Counted from the first letter of the stretch, positions 21,283-29,972 are shown. The stretch: 64,000 bases of DNA from Flavobacterium sp. JAD_PAG50586_2 (GCA_023213215.1 CP096136.1:1922001-1986000), one strand, 5' to 3'. A program made the numbers and translations. The notes: generated by a model not told the origin, from the letters alone.

Positions 21283-21443
21283 GATTCAAAATTTTGTAAG
21301 GATGTAAAAATAGCGATTTGGAATTTATCTTTTTGGAAAACAATGGGTAAATTTTATTTTTTTCAGAGGTATTTTTGGTAGTCAAAATAATTTTCAGGAT
21401 AATTTTCAATAGCTTTGGAATTCATTACTGAAACCGTAATTTT

Positions 21444-21746
21444 ATGACTGATAAAAATTCTAATTCGCAGCATATCTTGAACACTTCCGCCAACTTATTG
21501 GGATTGTGTTTTATAGTGCTCACATCAAGAAACATACTTGATATGAAGGCTGCGACCTTAATTGATGAACTAACCGCTTTTGCCATATTTGCCTTTATGT
21601 TCAGTTGCATTTTGTCGTTCCTATCGATGAGGAGTAAAACTTCTTATGGAGAGAAATATGAAAAATTTGCTGATGTTATGTTTTTTATCGGACTGGCTTC
21701 ACTATTTGTAACCGCTTCTCTTATCACTTTTAATATTATAGAATAA
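21444..21746 (+). CDS. Small membrane protein of unknown function
   Basis: 100 aa with three predicted membrane segments (SANLLGLCFIVLTS, AFAIFAFMFSCILSFLSM, VMFFIGLASLFVTASLITF). No family recognised. It stands alone between polA and the phosphoesterase gene. Coding likelihood rests on the hydrophobic pattern and the isolated intergenic position. Confidence 0.6.
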   Translation: MTDKNSNSQHILNTSANLLGLCFIVLTSRNILDMKAATLIDELTAFAIFAFMFSCILSFLSMRSKTSYGEKYEKFADVMFFIGLASLFVTASLITFNIIE

Positions 21747-21826
21747 GGCTATTGAACTAACGTTAAATAATATCTAATTAAAATAATCGAAATAATTTTC
21801 TTTGTTAATTTGTTAAAAATTTAAAA

Positions 21827-23059
21827 ATGGCTTTCCGCTTTATAATTCTCTTCGTACTCATTGCCATAGTTGAAATCTATGCCTTTCAAGCCATAAAAAC
21901 CCTTACGAAATCCCGCTGGATTTTGATTACTTATGGAGTGGTATCTGTTGCGGCGATATTGTTCATTGCTTACGAGCTTTTTAAGTTTGACAGGACCGTA
22001 GGGCAAACCAAAATGTCATTAGTTACACTTGGATTACTGCTTCTGGTTTTGTTGCCTAAATTAGTGTTGACTTTCGTTATGCTAATGGAAGATGTTTTGC
22101 GGCTGATGATGGGAACAGTTACGCATTTTATGGGTCATAATACGGATAGTTTTTTGCCAAACAGAAGGAAATTCGTCAGTCAGGTTGCCCTTGCATTGGC
22201 TGCAGTTCCATTTCTTTCATTGATTTACGGAATGACGGTTGGGAAATATAATTTTAAAGTGATTCGCCAAACCTTATTTTTCCCTGATTTACCCGATGCT
22301 TTTGAAGGTTTTAAGGTTACCCAGATTTCAGACATCCACAGCGGCAGTTTTGACGATGAAGAGAAAATAAAATATGCTATCGATTTAATCAACGAACAGG
22401 AAGCGGACATTTTATTGTTTACCGGAGATATTGTCAATGCCAAAGCCGATGAAATGCATCCATGGATTGAGGTTTTTAACGGATTGAAAAAATTCGAATA
22501 CGGAAAATATTCTGTTTTGGGCAACCATGATTATGGGGCTTATCTGGACTGGAAATCGGAACAGGCAAAAGCCGATAATTTTGAAGCCATAAAAGATATA
22601 CATAGACAGATTGATTTCAAATTGCTTCAAAATGAAAACATAAAAATCAAAAAAGGCAGTGATGAGATTGCCATTGTTGGAGTAGAGAACTGGGGCAGGC
22701 ACTTTGGTTCCAATGGAGACATTAAGAAAGCCACTGAAAATTTGGCTCCTGAAGATTTTAAAATCCTGATGAGCCATGATCCAAGCCATTGGGAATATAT
22801 TGTAAAAAAGCATCCGAAGAATATTCAGTTAACGCTTTCAGGCCATACGCATGGGATGCAGTTTGGAATAGAAATTCCGGGATTTTTCAAATGGAGCCTG
22901 GCGCAATACATGTACAAACAATGGGCAGGATTGTATGAAGAATTCGGACGGTATGTGTATGTAAACCGTGGTTTTGGATTCCATGCTTATCCGGGAAGAG
23001 TAGGTATTATGCCTGAAATAACTGTTTTTGAACTAAAAAAGGGCAATATAGTAGCATAA
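21827..23059 (+). CDS. Membrane-anchored metallophosphoesterase (YkuE-like)
   Basis: 410 aa. The N-terminal ~150 residues hold four hydrophobic segments. The calcineurin-like domain follows with the five metal-site motifs in order: QISDIHSGSF (DxH), FTGDIVNA (GD), LGNHDYG (GNHD), LMSHDPSHW (H) and LSGHTHGMQFG (GHTH). Substrates of such proteins are often lipid or nucleotide phosphoesters; unknown here. Confidence 0.9.
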   Translation: MAFRFIILFVLIAIVEIYAFQAIKTLTKSRWILITYGVVSVAAILFIAYELFKFDRTVGQTKMSLVTLGLLLLVLLPKLVLTFVMLMEDVLRLMMGTVTHFMGHNTDSFLPNRRKFVSQVALALAAVPFLSLIYGMTVGKYNFKVIRQTLFFPDLPDAFEGFKVTQISDIHSGSFDDEEKIKYAIDLINEQEADILLFTGDIVNAKADEMHPWIEVFNGLKKFEYGKYSVLGNHDYGAYLDWKSEQAKADNFEAIKDIHRQIDFKLLQNENIKIKKGSDEIAIVGVENWGRHFGSNGDIKKATENLAPEDFKILMSHDPSHWEYIVKKHPKNIQLTLSGHTHGMQFGIEIPGFFKWSLAQYMYKQWAGLYEEFGRYVYVNRGFGFHAYPGRVGIMPEITVFELKKGNIVA

Positions 23060-23133
23060 TTAGTTAAAAATGCTACATTTGTGCTTTACTATTTCTTTTA
23101 AAATATAAAAAGAACTAAAAATATTTTGGTTTT

Positions 23134-23430
23134 ATGTCAAAATTTGGAGAATTAATCAACGCTCAAGTTCCTGTATTAATTGACTTTTATACCGAATGGA
23201 ACGAATCCTCAGTTTCAATGCATCCTGTAATCAGGGATGTTGCTGCTGCGCTTGGAGACAGGGCAAAAGTGATAAAAATTGATGTAGATAAGAATCAGGA
23301 ATTGGCCGATGCGCTTCGCATCAAAGGATTACCAACACTCATGATATACAAAGAAGGACAAATGGTATGGAGACAATCGGGAGAATTGGATGCAAACACT
23401 ATCATTAACCTGGTTCAGGAACAATTGTAA
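23134..23430 (+). CDS. Thioredoxin-fold protein lacking the CxxC active site
   Basis: 98 aa, the length of a bare thioredoxin domain. The fold is recognisable (VPVLIDFYTEWNESS, VIKIDVDKNQELADALRIKGLPTLMIYKEGQMVWRQSG, with the cis-proline in GLPT). The position of the WCGPC redox motif reads WNESS, so both catalytic cysteines are missing. It cannot be a dithiol reductase and more likely has a binding role. Own terminator follows. Confidence 0.85.
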   Translation: MSKFGELINAQVPVLIDFYTEWNESSVSMHPVIRDVAAALGDRAKVIKIDVDKNQELADALRIKGLPTLMIYKEGQMVWRQSGELDANTIINLVQEQL

Positions 23431-23444
23431 TTTTTTAAAAATAT

Positions 23445-23479
23445 AAAAAAGGCGGATCATTTATATGGTTCGCCTTTTT
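23445..23479. terminator. Rho-independent terminator after the thioredoxin-like gene
   Basis: AAAAAGGCG pairs with CGCCTTTTT across a loop of about 16 bases, followed by T-rich sequence. It marks the last clearly chromosomal feature before the cassette array. Confidence 0.8.
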
Positions 23480-23537
23480 GTTTATGTGATTATTTGCTCA
23501 AATCCAAAAACTTAATCAAATCTTCGATAGATGGCAG

Positions 23538-24071
23538 TTATGTGAAGGTTTGGTTGTTTTTTATTCTATAAATTAAACCTTTATGTTCATCAAAATTAAA
23601 TTCTCTTTCGTATTTCAGACCAAGCTTTTCTAAAACTTTTATCGATGCAAAGTTTTTTGCCATTACTCGTCCGACAATGGTTTCCAAATTTAGTTTTTCG
23701 AAACCGTATTTTATACACGCTTTCGCGCTTTCTGTGGCAAAACCTTTGTTCCAATGCTTTTCGAAGAATCTAAATCCAATATCGGTTTCATTCAATTTTT
23801 CTACATATTTGAGTCCGCACCAACCTACAAATTCTCCATTAGATTTGTTAATTACAGCCCAGCGACCATAACCGTTGATTTTATAATCTTCGTAATTGAC
23901 TAGAAACTTTTCTGCTTCAGAATTATTTTCAAAAGCTTTGTCGCCAGTAAATTTTACAACGTTTGGATTTAAATTCAATTGATATAAATTTTCCGAATCT
24001 TTGATGTTCCATTCTCTCAAGAATAATCTGTCAGTTTCTAAAATATGTTTCTTCTTTTGCATAGTTTTCAA
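23538..24071 (-). CDS. GNAT acetyltransferase, RimJ/RimL type, last cassette gene
   Basis: 177 aa. It has the RimJ-like opening LETDRLFLREWNIKDSENLYQLN, the acceptor strand IGFRFFEKHWNKGFATESAKACIKYGFEKL with the acetyl-CoA loop (nKGFATE), and the C-terminal NFASIKVLEKLGLKYE. It acetylates an N-terminus or small amine; target unknown. Its TAA stop is the TAA of a TAAC at 23537-23540, but no attC follows, so this terminal cassette has lost or never had one. Confidence 0.85.
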   Translation of the reverse strand: MKTMQKKKHILETDRLFLREWNIKDSENLYQLNLNPNVVKFTGDKAFENNSEAEKFLVNYEDYKINGYGRWAVINKSNGEFVGWCGLKYVEKLNETDIGFRFFEKHWNKGFATESAKACIKYGFEKLNLETIVGRVMAKNFASIKVLEKLGLKYEREFNFDEHKGLIYRIKNNQTFT

Positions 24072-24132
24072 AGCTTAAAATGGAACTGAGTTCTCCAATT
24101 CGGACCAAAGAATTCTGCTATGAGCTTGGTGC

Positions 24133-24259
24133 TAACGTTTCGCGTTTTTGCGTATGTTGTGAACTTCGGAACTGATTATTTTCTGTTAAAGATAAAAATT
24201 CTTGCGAAACGTAAACGTGAATTCACAACAAAATTCGCAATTGCGTGAAACGGCTGTTA
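24133..24259 (-). repeat. attC-like site 1 (divergent type A)
   Basis: TAACG…GTTA imperfect inverted repeat, 127 bp. The outer left arm is diverged (TTTCGCGTTTTTGCG), while the inner part matches type A (TTGTGAAC … GCAATTGCG). Confidence 0.85.
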
Positions 24260-24294
24260 GAGGTTCGGTTGCGTACTAACACTTGTCAGTTTTA

Positions 24295-24525
24295 TTATCC
24301 AACCTCTAATTTTCCACTTCCATAATCTTCCACAACTTTTTTTGCCTTTTCAAAATCTTCATCATTAACTTTTAATAAAACTGGTTTGAAACCTCCAGGA
24401 CTTACAACCCAAGGCTCAATGCTTGACATATATTCATTAACAGTAAACACTGCAATATTTTCATTTTCTAATAAATTTCGAATATTCATTGCTTCGATTA
24501 ATTCTCCACTAAAGATATTTGTCAT
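24295..24525 (-). CDS. DUF2007-like small protein (cassette 1)
   Basis: 76 aa, starting at MTNIFSGELIEAMNIRN; a longer frame running back through attC site 2 is an artefact of the repeat. The pattern (residues 4-70: FSGELIEAMNIRNLLENENI, then VVSPGGFKPVLLKVNDEDFEKAKKVVEDY) resembles DUF2007 'putative signal transducing' domains, which bind in a ferredoxin-like fold. Function unknown. Confidence 0.7.
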   Translation of the reverse strand: MTNIFSGELIEAMNIRNLLENENIAVFTVNEYMSSIEPWVVSPGGFKPVLLKVNDEDFEKAKKVVEDYGSGKLEVG

Positions 24526-24576
24526 GCTTTTTGTTTTTAAACGTGAACATCTCGCTTCTGGCTGGCAACTGACCGC

Positions 24577-24702
24577 TAACGTTCCGCCGCTTCTCGTCAG
24601 TTGCGAACTTCGGAACCGATTATTTTCCACTAAGATAATATTTCTTGCGAAACGCAAACGTGAACTTACAACAAAATTCGCAATTGCGAGAAACGGCTGT
24701 TA
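24577..24702 (-). repeat. attC-like site 2 (type A)
   Basis: 126 bp. Left arm TTCTCGTCAGTTGCGAACTT pairs with right arm ATTCGCAATTGCGAGAA, leaving offset unpaired bases as in integron attC hairpins. Confidence 0.9.
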
Positions 24703-25217
24703 TATGCTGGCTTTTTTTAGGTTCTTTTTGAAAATTAAGTTATTAGAATTTTTAATATCAGATTTTCCATTAATTTTTTCAAATCCAAACTTTTCTAATA
24801 ATTTTTGAGAGTTTAGATTCTCTTTATGTGTGTATGCTTCGATATGTTCAATTCCAAGTTCTTTATTTGCAAAATTTAGAATTGCTTTTAAAGCACTACT
24901 CATTATTCCTTTCTTTTGATATTCTGGAAACAATTCATATCCAACTTCGGCATATTTATTTCCACGATTTATTTTCCACAAGCAAATTGTTCCAGCAATT
25001 TCATTTTCTTCAAGCATATTAATTTTAAAAAACATTGCATTATTGAAGTCCGAATTTATGTTTTCAATAAATTCTTCTATTTCCGACAAATTCTTATTCA
25101 AATCTCTATTTATGAATTTTGCAACTTCAGGATTTGTTCTTAACTCAAATATTTTTTTGAGTCAGACTTTTCAGCAATTTTCAGTTTGATTTTATCGATT
25201 AAAATTTCTGTTTTCAT
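24700..25217 (-). CDS. GNAT acetyltransferase (cassette 2), apparent frameshift
   Basis: The gene starts at ATG 25217 (MKTEILIDKIKLKIAEKSDS). It shifts at a run of seven A on the coding strand near 25155; one more A gives …DSKKIFELRTNPEVAKFINRDLN…, the usual GNAT opening. The core has YELFPEYQKKGIMSSALKAI (acetyl-CoA loop) and NLNSQKLLEKFGFEK. About 172 aa. Its TAA stop lies inside the GTTA box of attC site 2, so the recombination site supplies the stop codon. Confidence 0.8.
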
Positions 25218-25247
25218 TTCAGCGTAATTTTCGGGAAAGCTTGCATA

Positions 25248-25373
25248 TAACGTTCCGCGGCTTCTCGTCAGTGGCGACTTTTTTAATAATTAGTTCTAAA
25301 GATAAGCAAAATTTCAACTTAGTAATTTCCGGCTAAGAAAAACTAAACCAGCCATTGCGCCAAACGGCTGTTA
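25248..25373 (-). repeat. attC-like site 3 (hybrid)
   Basis: 126 bp. The left arm begins like type C/A (TTCCGCGGCTTCTCG), but the inner and right parts are type B (CAGTGGCGAC … GCCATTGCGCCAAACGG). Suggests recombination between attC subtypes. Confidence 0.88.
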
Positions 25374-25398
25374 CCAGCCGTTTCTAATTTATTCACTA

Positions 25399-25863
25399 CT
25401 ATTTGAATATAAGTAATAAAGTGAAAATTGTCAAAAGTGTAAGCCCAATTATAAATCCTCCAACTTGTAGTTTTTCGGCAATTTTCCTTCGAATGTTTAT
25501 CTTTCTTCTCCAAAGTTTAGCACTTGGCTTTTCCCAATTTGTGCCCCAAGAAATATAATACCATGCCCAATATCTCATATGTAATATTCCAGCAAATACC
25601 GAAATTAAAAGCATAAACCATCCAACAGCCAAAACATATTTATCAACTTTTTGTACTGATTGTATTGTGATAATATCCTTCATGAAAGTAACGGAGAATA
25701 TAATTACACCCGTAGAAATCGATATTAAATGTTTAATGTATTCTAATCTGTAGTTATTACCAAATTCTATATCTCTGTGTTCGTCTGCTAATGTTCGATT
25801 ATCAGAACTTTTTTCATTGTTTTTTTCAGGCTTGTCCATAAATAAATCTTCTAGTTTATGCAA
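25399..25863 (-). CDS. Membrane protein with three predicted helices (cassette 3)
   Basis: 154 aa (146 if started at the ninth residue, M of MDKPEKNNEK). A charged N-terminal ~45 residues precede helices at HLISISTGVIIFSVTF, YVLAVGWFMLLISVFAGIL and LQVGGFIIGLTLLTIFTLLLIF, with a basic loop between the last two. No family recognised. A three-helix protein in a defence-rich array could be a membrane effector, but nothing in the sequence proves it. Confidence 0.7.
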   Translation of the reverse strand: MHKLEDLFMDKPEKNNEKSSDNRTLADEHRDIEFGNNYRLEYIKHLISISTGVIIFSVTFMKDIITIQSVQKVDKYVLAVGWFMLLISVFAGILHMRYWAWYYISWGTNWEKPSAKLWRRKINIRRKIAEKLQVGGFIIGLTLLTIFTLLLIFK

Positions 25864-25882
25864 TCGTTCGGATAATGGCTGG

Positions 25883-26008
25883 TAACGTTCCGCCGCTTGG
25901 CGTCAGTGGCGACTTTTTTAAAAATTTGTCCTAAAGATAAGCAAAATTTCAACTTAGTAATTTCCGACTAAGGAAAACTAAACCAGCCATTGCGCCAAAC
26001 GACTGTTA
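25883..26008 (-). repeat. attC-like site 4 (type B)
   Basis: 126 bp; left arm TTGGCGTCAGTGGCGAC, right arm GCCATTGCGCCAA. The right end has GACTGTTA instead of GGCTGTTA. Confidence 0.9.
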
Positions 26009-26019
26009 CCAGTAGTTTT

Positions 26020-27119
26020 TTATATCAACTTTAGCCATTCCTTTAACTTAACATAATCTATTAAACTCATTTGATGTTTGATTTTCTCTGAAAACTGTAT
26101 AGCCTCTGGTGAAAAATAAGATGAAGTGACCATTATTCCAGCCGTTACTCTATCTACGCTAACTGTCCCTGCTAATTCCCTAACTAAATTAATTCCGACT
26201 GGCCTATTCGGAGCGAACTTTTTGCATTCAAGATAATACAAGAAATTTCCAATATCTCTTTGATTTGCAATAATTAAATCTTTTCCGCCATCCTTCGTCT
26301 GTTGAGTAAGTTCTACATTATATCCTCTTCTTACCATTAATTCTGCAACGGTTTCCTCAAACTGTCTTGGAGTTAAATTATAGACATCATCTGGACTACG
26401 TTTAAGAAGGTTTAGTATATCATTATTAACAATTCTAATATCTGTTACAATATGTTGAAATTTAGGACTTGAATCGATTATTTCCAAACCTGAATTTTCA
26501 AAAATTCCTTTTTTACTAAATTTCTCGGTTATCAGTTTGTAAATTTGATCGATACTATATTTTTTTCATTCAGCAATGAACTGAAAAGACCTAATAGATA
26601 AGGATTACCTTTCGTAAGATTTGCAATCTTTTGTATTTCTTTTGGGGAGATTTTCGATTTCAACAATTTGTTAAGAAGCTCGTCAGAACTATTTTCTGCA
26701 AAGTATTGAAGATGAATATTATTTACAGACGACATCTTTAATTTATCTGCGTGTGCACCAACCAAAAGAAATTGTTTGTCAAAATTCCTCTTTATTAATT
26801 CGATAAGTCTTTTTTCAATCTCAAGATTAAAGTCAAAACTTATATCTTCGATAACTACCAGACTAATCTTTTTATCAATTTCCGGTAAATTTCTAAACGG
26901 GCTTGAAGTTCTTAAAACTTGAACTCTTTCATCATAATTTGCTTTATGACGTTTTAAGAATTCCATCCATAACGCGGTTTTCCCAGTCGCATTATTTCCT
27001 GAAATTGTAACTACCTTTTCTTTGTCATGAATTAAGAGTTTTTCCAGCTTATTCAATTCTTCATCTCTTCCTATGAAAATTCCAGGAGAAAATGATTCGA
27101 AAAGATTTGTTGTATACAT
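26020..27119 (-). CDS. STAND-like ATPase fused to Mrr-type nuclease (cassette 4), apparent frameshift
   Basis: Two frames (26532-27119, 26020-26487) join if the seven-A run near 26572 has eight A (NEKKYSIDQIYKLITEKF…), giving about 366 aa. The N-terminal domain has IGRDEEL, the Walker A motif GNNATGKTA and a Walker B-like LVVIEDIS. The C-terminal domain has the Mrr/PD-(D/E)XK pattern: FEETVAELMVRRGYNVE, GGKDLI and YLECKKF. Mrr nucleases cut modified or foreign DNA, and the ATPase would switch the nuclease. A probable defence protein; target unknown. Confidence 0.78.
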
Positions 27120-27146
27120 ATGCAGGGTGGTTTAAAAAATTACTGG

Positions 27147-27273
27147 TAACGTTCCGCCGCTTCTCGTCAGTTGCGAACTTCGGAACTTTTTATTTTCTGT
27201 TAAAGATAAAAATTCTTGCGAAACGTGAACGTGAACTTACCACAAAATTCGCAATTGCGAGAAACGGCTGTTA
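27147..27273 (-). repeat. attC-like site 5 (type A)
   Basis: 127 bp, TTCTCGTCAGTTGCGAAC / GCAATTGCGAGAA arms. Confidence 0.9.
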
Positions 27274-27285
27274 GCGGTAGTGCGT

Positions 27286-28085
27286 TTATTCGACTTCGTA
27301 AGCATCTTTAATAATCTTCAATGCTTGTCTTTTGGCGGTTTCACTATTTTTGAACTCTCTTTGATAAAAGTAGAAAAAGACCTTGTTGTAAGGTGGAATT
27401 TCTAAATAGATAAATTCCCCAGATTTATGAAAATAATGGAAAGTTTTGTTTTTAGTTGTTCCAACAATAAGTGAATTTGCCATTTTACTTTTGTCTTTCG
27501 TTGAGATTCTTTTTAATGAAAGTTTTGCTTTTGATGTTACAGAACGAACAGACATATCACGCATAAAAGCTATTGAGAAATCAGCTAAAAATGGAATATG
27601 CCCAGCTTTTTTATGAGCTTTAAATTTTGTTACTATGTCTAAAACTTGAAACTTAAAATCTATTATCTCAAACCATCGAATTATATTTTCCCATTCTTCA
27701 GGACTATAATGTCTTTTTTAAGATCGACTTCAGAAAATGTTTTTTGTATATATCTTTCAAGCGAATTAAACAATTCTGAGTTACATTTTCCACATAATGG
27801 TATTGTGGTTTTTATATAATGTTGCTTCAATTCATTAACATCAGTTGTAAAGAAATGTTTTGCGTCACTTTCAAAAACCCATTTGGGTAATACGTGCTCT
27901 TTAGTGAGATTCGCTTTAAAACCACAAAATATACATGAAGGAATTATCTTTTTGTCTATGAAACCTGTTAAGTAATCATCGAACAGCTTTCTCATTACAT
28001 CTTTTCCATTCTTTCGAGCAATTATCCTAATTTCTAATAATTTGTCTTTAAAAGCCATGTATCTTAGTTGATGTTGAGGAAGCAT
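27286..28085 (-). CDS. HNH-like zinc-binding protein (cassette 5), apparent frameshift
   Basis: Frames 27681-28085 and 27286-27564 plus the stretch between them form one protein of about 266 aa, if an A6 run near 27720 is A7 (DLKKRHYSPEEWENIIRW…). The N-terminal part has CIFCGF, then LTKEHVLPKWVF, then PLCGKCNSEL: two CxxC pairs around a His as in HNH endonucleases. The C-terminal ~120 residues are unassigned. Plausibly a nuclease acting on foreign DNA. Confidence 0.7.
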
Positions 28086-28254
28086 TACCGCTAACGTTCC
28101 GCGGCTAACCGCAGTAGCGGCAATTTACCGCTTCGTTGTAAAGATATGTAAATTTCCGGCAGAGTATTTTCCAGCTAAGAAAAATAAAACCAGCTATTGC
28201 GCGAAACCGCCTTAAGTTTACAATTATTAAATTTATGCATTAATCAGAAAGAAC

Positions 28255-28328
28255 AAAAGAGAGGAGTAAGGTTCTCGATAACCGCAGGAACTTCAGATTC
28301 CGTCAACAGTGATAATCCCCTCTCTTTT
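28255..28328 (+). ncRNA. Candidate bridge RNA core hairpin, IS copy 1
   Basis: A perfect 10-bp stem, AAAAGAGAGG / CCTCTCTTTT, encloses about 54 bases that include an inner GTTC/GAAC stem with the loop TCGATAACCGCAG. Position (left end, upstream of the transposase gene) and size fit the bridge RNA of IS110 elements. The loop contains AACCG, also found at the target edge AAACCG. Inference from structure and position. Confidence 0.55.
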
Positions 28329-28420
28329 CTACTTTTATTTCGTACAGTTCTGTGAGAGTTGGATCTCGTTTTCAAGGTGATGAAACACAAGTAGATTGTC
28401 CTTTCCAAAATCATTTTCTT

Positions 28421-29395
28421 ATGGATAAAGATAAAAAAACATTTGGTATTGACATCAGTAAAGAGACATTTGATGTTATGGATTGTTCAGGTAATTATTA
28501 TCAGTTTGATAATAATACTAAAGGATTTGTAAAGTTTTTAAAGCTGCTATGTTCTAAAAGTCATTGCGTTATGGAGGCTACAGGTTATTATCATTATCAA
28601 CTGGCTTACTTTCTTGTTGATAATAAAATAGCTGTATCGGTAGAGAATCCATTATCAGTAAAGCGTTTTATCCAAATGAAACTCAGTAGGATAAAAACAG
28701 ATAAATCAGATGCCAGAATGATTTGTATGTACGGTCAGGAGCAAGAGTTAAAGCTATGGGTTGGTTATTCAAAAAATCAGATGGAATGCCTTCAGCAGAT
28801 ACGTTTGTTAGATACTTATACCAAACAGAGTACTTCTCTTCAAAATAAGATTCAGGCTGAACAAGTATTGGGTAATCCCAGTAAGCTGGTTGTTGGTTCG
28901 CTTAAAAGAAGCTTACGAAACATCGAAAAAGAGGTAGGCCTAATTGAGACACAATTGTTAGAGATGGTCAAATCTGACTATCAGGATGTACTGACCAAAA
29001 TAGAAAGCATACCCGGAATTGGCAGAAAGACAGCGATGATGCTAATAGTTTTAACAGATGGATTTGAACGTTTTGAAAGCAGTAGTCAGCTTTGTTCATT
29101 TTGCGGACTAACACCAGTTATGAGGCAATCGGGCAGCAGTGTAAAAGGCAGGACCAGGATAAGTAAAATAGGGAATGCCAAACTTAGGAATCTTCTCTTT
29201 ATGTGCAGTTTTACTGCCTGTAAATGCAATAAGGCATGCAAGGCAATTTATGATCGGATTACGGGAAAAGGGAAGAGTAAAAAACTAGCATTAATAGCCG
29301 TTTGTAATAAACTATTAAGACAGGCTTTTGCCATCGCAAAATCAGGAGTAGAATACAATAATGAATACAGAAGTGCTATGCCAAAAATTATTTAA
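28421..29395 (+). CDS. IS110-family DEDD transposase, copy 1
   Basis: 324 aa from MDKDKKTFGIDIS. A longer frame from a GTG at 28352 would run into the non-coding left end and is not used. The RuvC-like DEDD domain has FGIDISKETFDV (first Asp), VMEATGYYH (Glu) and KTDKSDARMICMYG (Asp). The C-terminal Transposase_20 domain has IPGIGRKTAMMLIVLTDGF and LCSFCGLTPVMRQSGSSVKG with the conserved Ser. Amino-acid identical to the five other copies in the window. Confidence 0.95.
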   Translation: MDKDKKTFGIDISKETFDVMDCSGNYYQFDNNTKGFVKFLKLLCSKSHCVMEATGYYHYQLAYFLVDNKIAVSVENPLSVKRFIQMKLSRIKTDKSDARMICMYGQEQELKLWVGYSKNQMECLQQIRLLDTYTKQSTSLQNKIQAEQVLGNPSKLVVGSLKRSLRNIEKEVGLIETQLLEMVKSDYQDVLTKIESIPGIGRKTAMMLIVLTDGFERFESSSQLCSFCGLTPVMRQSGSSVKGRTRISKIGNAKLRNLLFMCSFTACKCNKACKAIYDRITGKGKSKKLALIAVCNKLLRQAFAIAKSGVEYNNEYRSAMPKII

Positions 29396-29436
29396 AAAAT
29401 CATCAATTTTTATTTGTTTTTAAGCACAGTTCTTTG

Positions 29437-29730
29437 TTATAGGTGGTTTTTCATATCCATCATTCCATGTAGAATTCTAATAACTTCAATTTCTTTCAGA
29501 GAAACTATTTGATAGAAAATAATATGTTCGCCAGTTTTAAACCCTAACACATTTTTTTCCACAACATCATAAGATTTGCCTTGATTTGGCTTATTTGCCA
29601 ATTCCTGACAAGAATCCATAAGTAACGAGTAATAAATCTCTGCTTGATTTTCAGACCAAGTCTTTACAGTATAATCCCAAATTTCATTTAAATCTTCAAC
29701 AGCTTTGTTGTTTAGATAAAACTTCGCCAT
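29437..29730 (-). CDS. parE: ParE-family toxin (cassette 6)
   Basis: 97 aa, RelE/ParE fold: YLNNKAVEDLNEIWDYTVKTWSENQAE, then CQELANKPNQGKSYD and a C-terminal HIIFYQI … VIRILHGMMD. ParE toxins poison DNA gyrase. The start overlaps the antitoxin stop by one base (TAATG). Its TAA stop is formed by the GTTA box of attC site 6. Confidence 0.9.
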   Translation of the reverse strand: MAKFYLNNKAVEDLNEIWDYTVKTWSENQAEIYYSLLMDSCQELANKPNQGKSYDVVEKNVLGFKTGEHIIFYQIVSLKEIEVIRILHGMMDMKNHL

Positions 29731-29972
29731 TACTTTTTTCTAGCCTTAAGAGTTTCCAAATGCTTTTTAGGATCAAAGTCAACTGCGCGACCACTTTCAA
29801 TTCCTTCACGAATTGCATTTCGTAAAATGGTTATGCGGCTTTCTTCTTCTTCCAAAAGTCTAAGCCCAGCACGTACTACTTCACTAGCGTTGCTAAAGCG
29901 ACCTTTCGAAACGGTTGATTCTATAAAACTTTCGAAATGATTTCCTAAAGATATTGATGTGTTTCTTCCCAT
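29730..29972 (-). CDS. parD: ParD-family antitoxin (cassette 6)
   Basis: 80 aa, ribbon-helix-helix antitoxin of the ParD/CC2985 type: SISLGNHFESFIES, GRFSNASEVVRAGLRLLEEEE, followed by a toxin-binding tail. It precedes and overlaps parE. A palindrome just upstream is probably its autoregulatory operator. Confidence 0.9.
   Translation of the reverse strand: MGRNTSISLGNHFESFIESTVSKGRFSNASEVVRAGLRLLEEEESRITILRNAIREGIESGRAVDFDPKKHLETLKARKK

Larger units (their letters stand above)
28210..29433 (+). mobile_element. IS110-family insertion sequence, copy 1
   Basis: 1224 bp, from CCTTAAG to CAGTTCT by comparison with uninterrupted type C sites (AAACCGTTGTTA). It has no terminal inverted repeats and no visible target duplication. 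A 211-bp non-coding left end with a strong hairpin, one transposase gene and a 38-bp right end make this the IS110 (not IS1111) layout. Boundaries are uncertain by a few bases. Confidence 0.85.
28092..29439 (-). repeat. attC-like site 6 (type C), split by an IS110 element
   Basis: Left part 28092-28209 ends GCGCGAAACCG and right part 29434-29439 is TTGTTA; the IS lies between. Left arm GTTCCGCGGCT is type C. Confidence 0.85.

Noticed and set aside
23490..23537. Annotating a truncated gene (LPSIEDLIKFLDLSK)
   Set aside because: Only 15 codons; too short to support as a feature, so kept as a remark on the array edge.
24590..24657. Upstream extensions of cassette ORFs beginning in the repeats (peptides like FRSSQLTRSGGTLAV)
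   Set aside because: The same peptide recurs wherever a frame crosses a type A attC on the minus strand; it is translated repeat, and real starts lie downstream.
28352..28420. GTG start giving a 347-aa transposase
   Set aside because: It adds 23 codons from the non-coding left end; family proteins begin at MDKDKKTFGIDIS.
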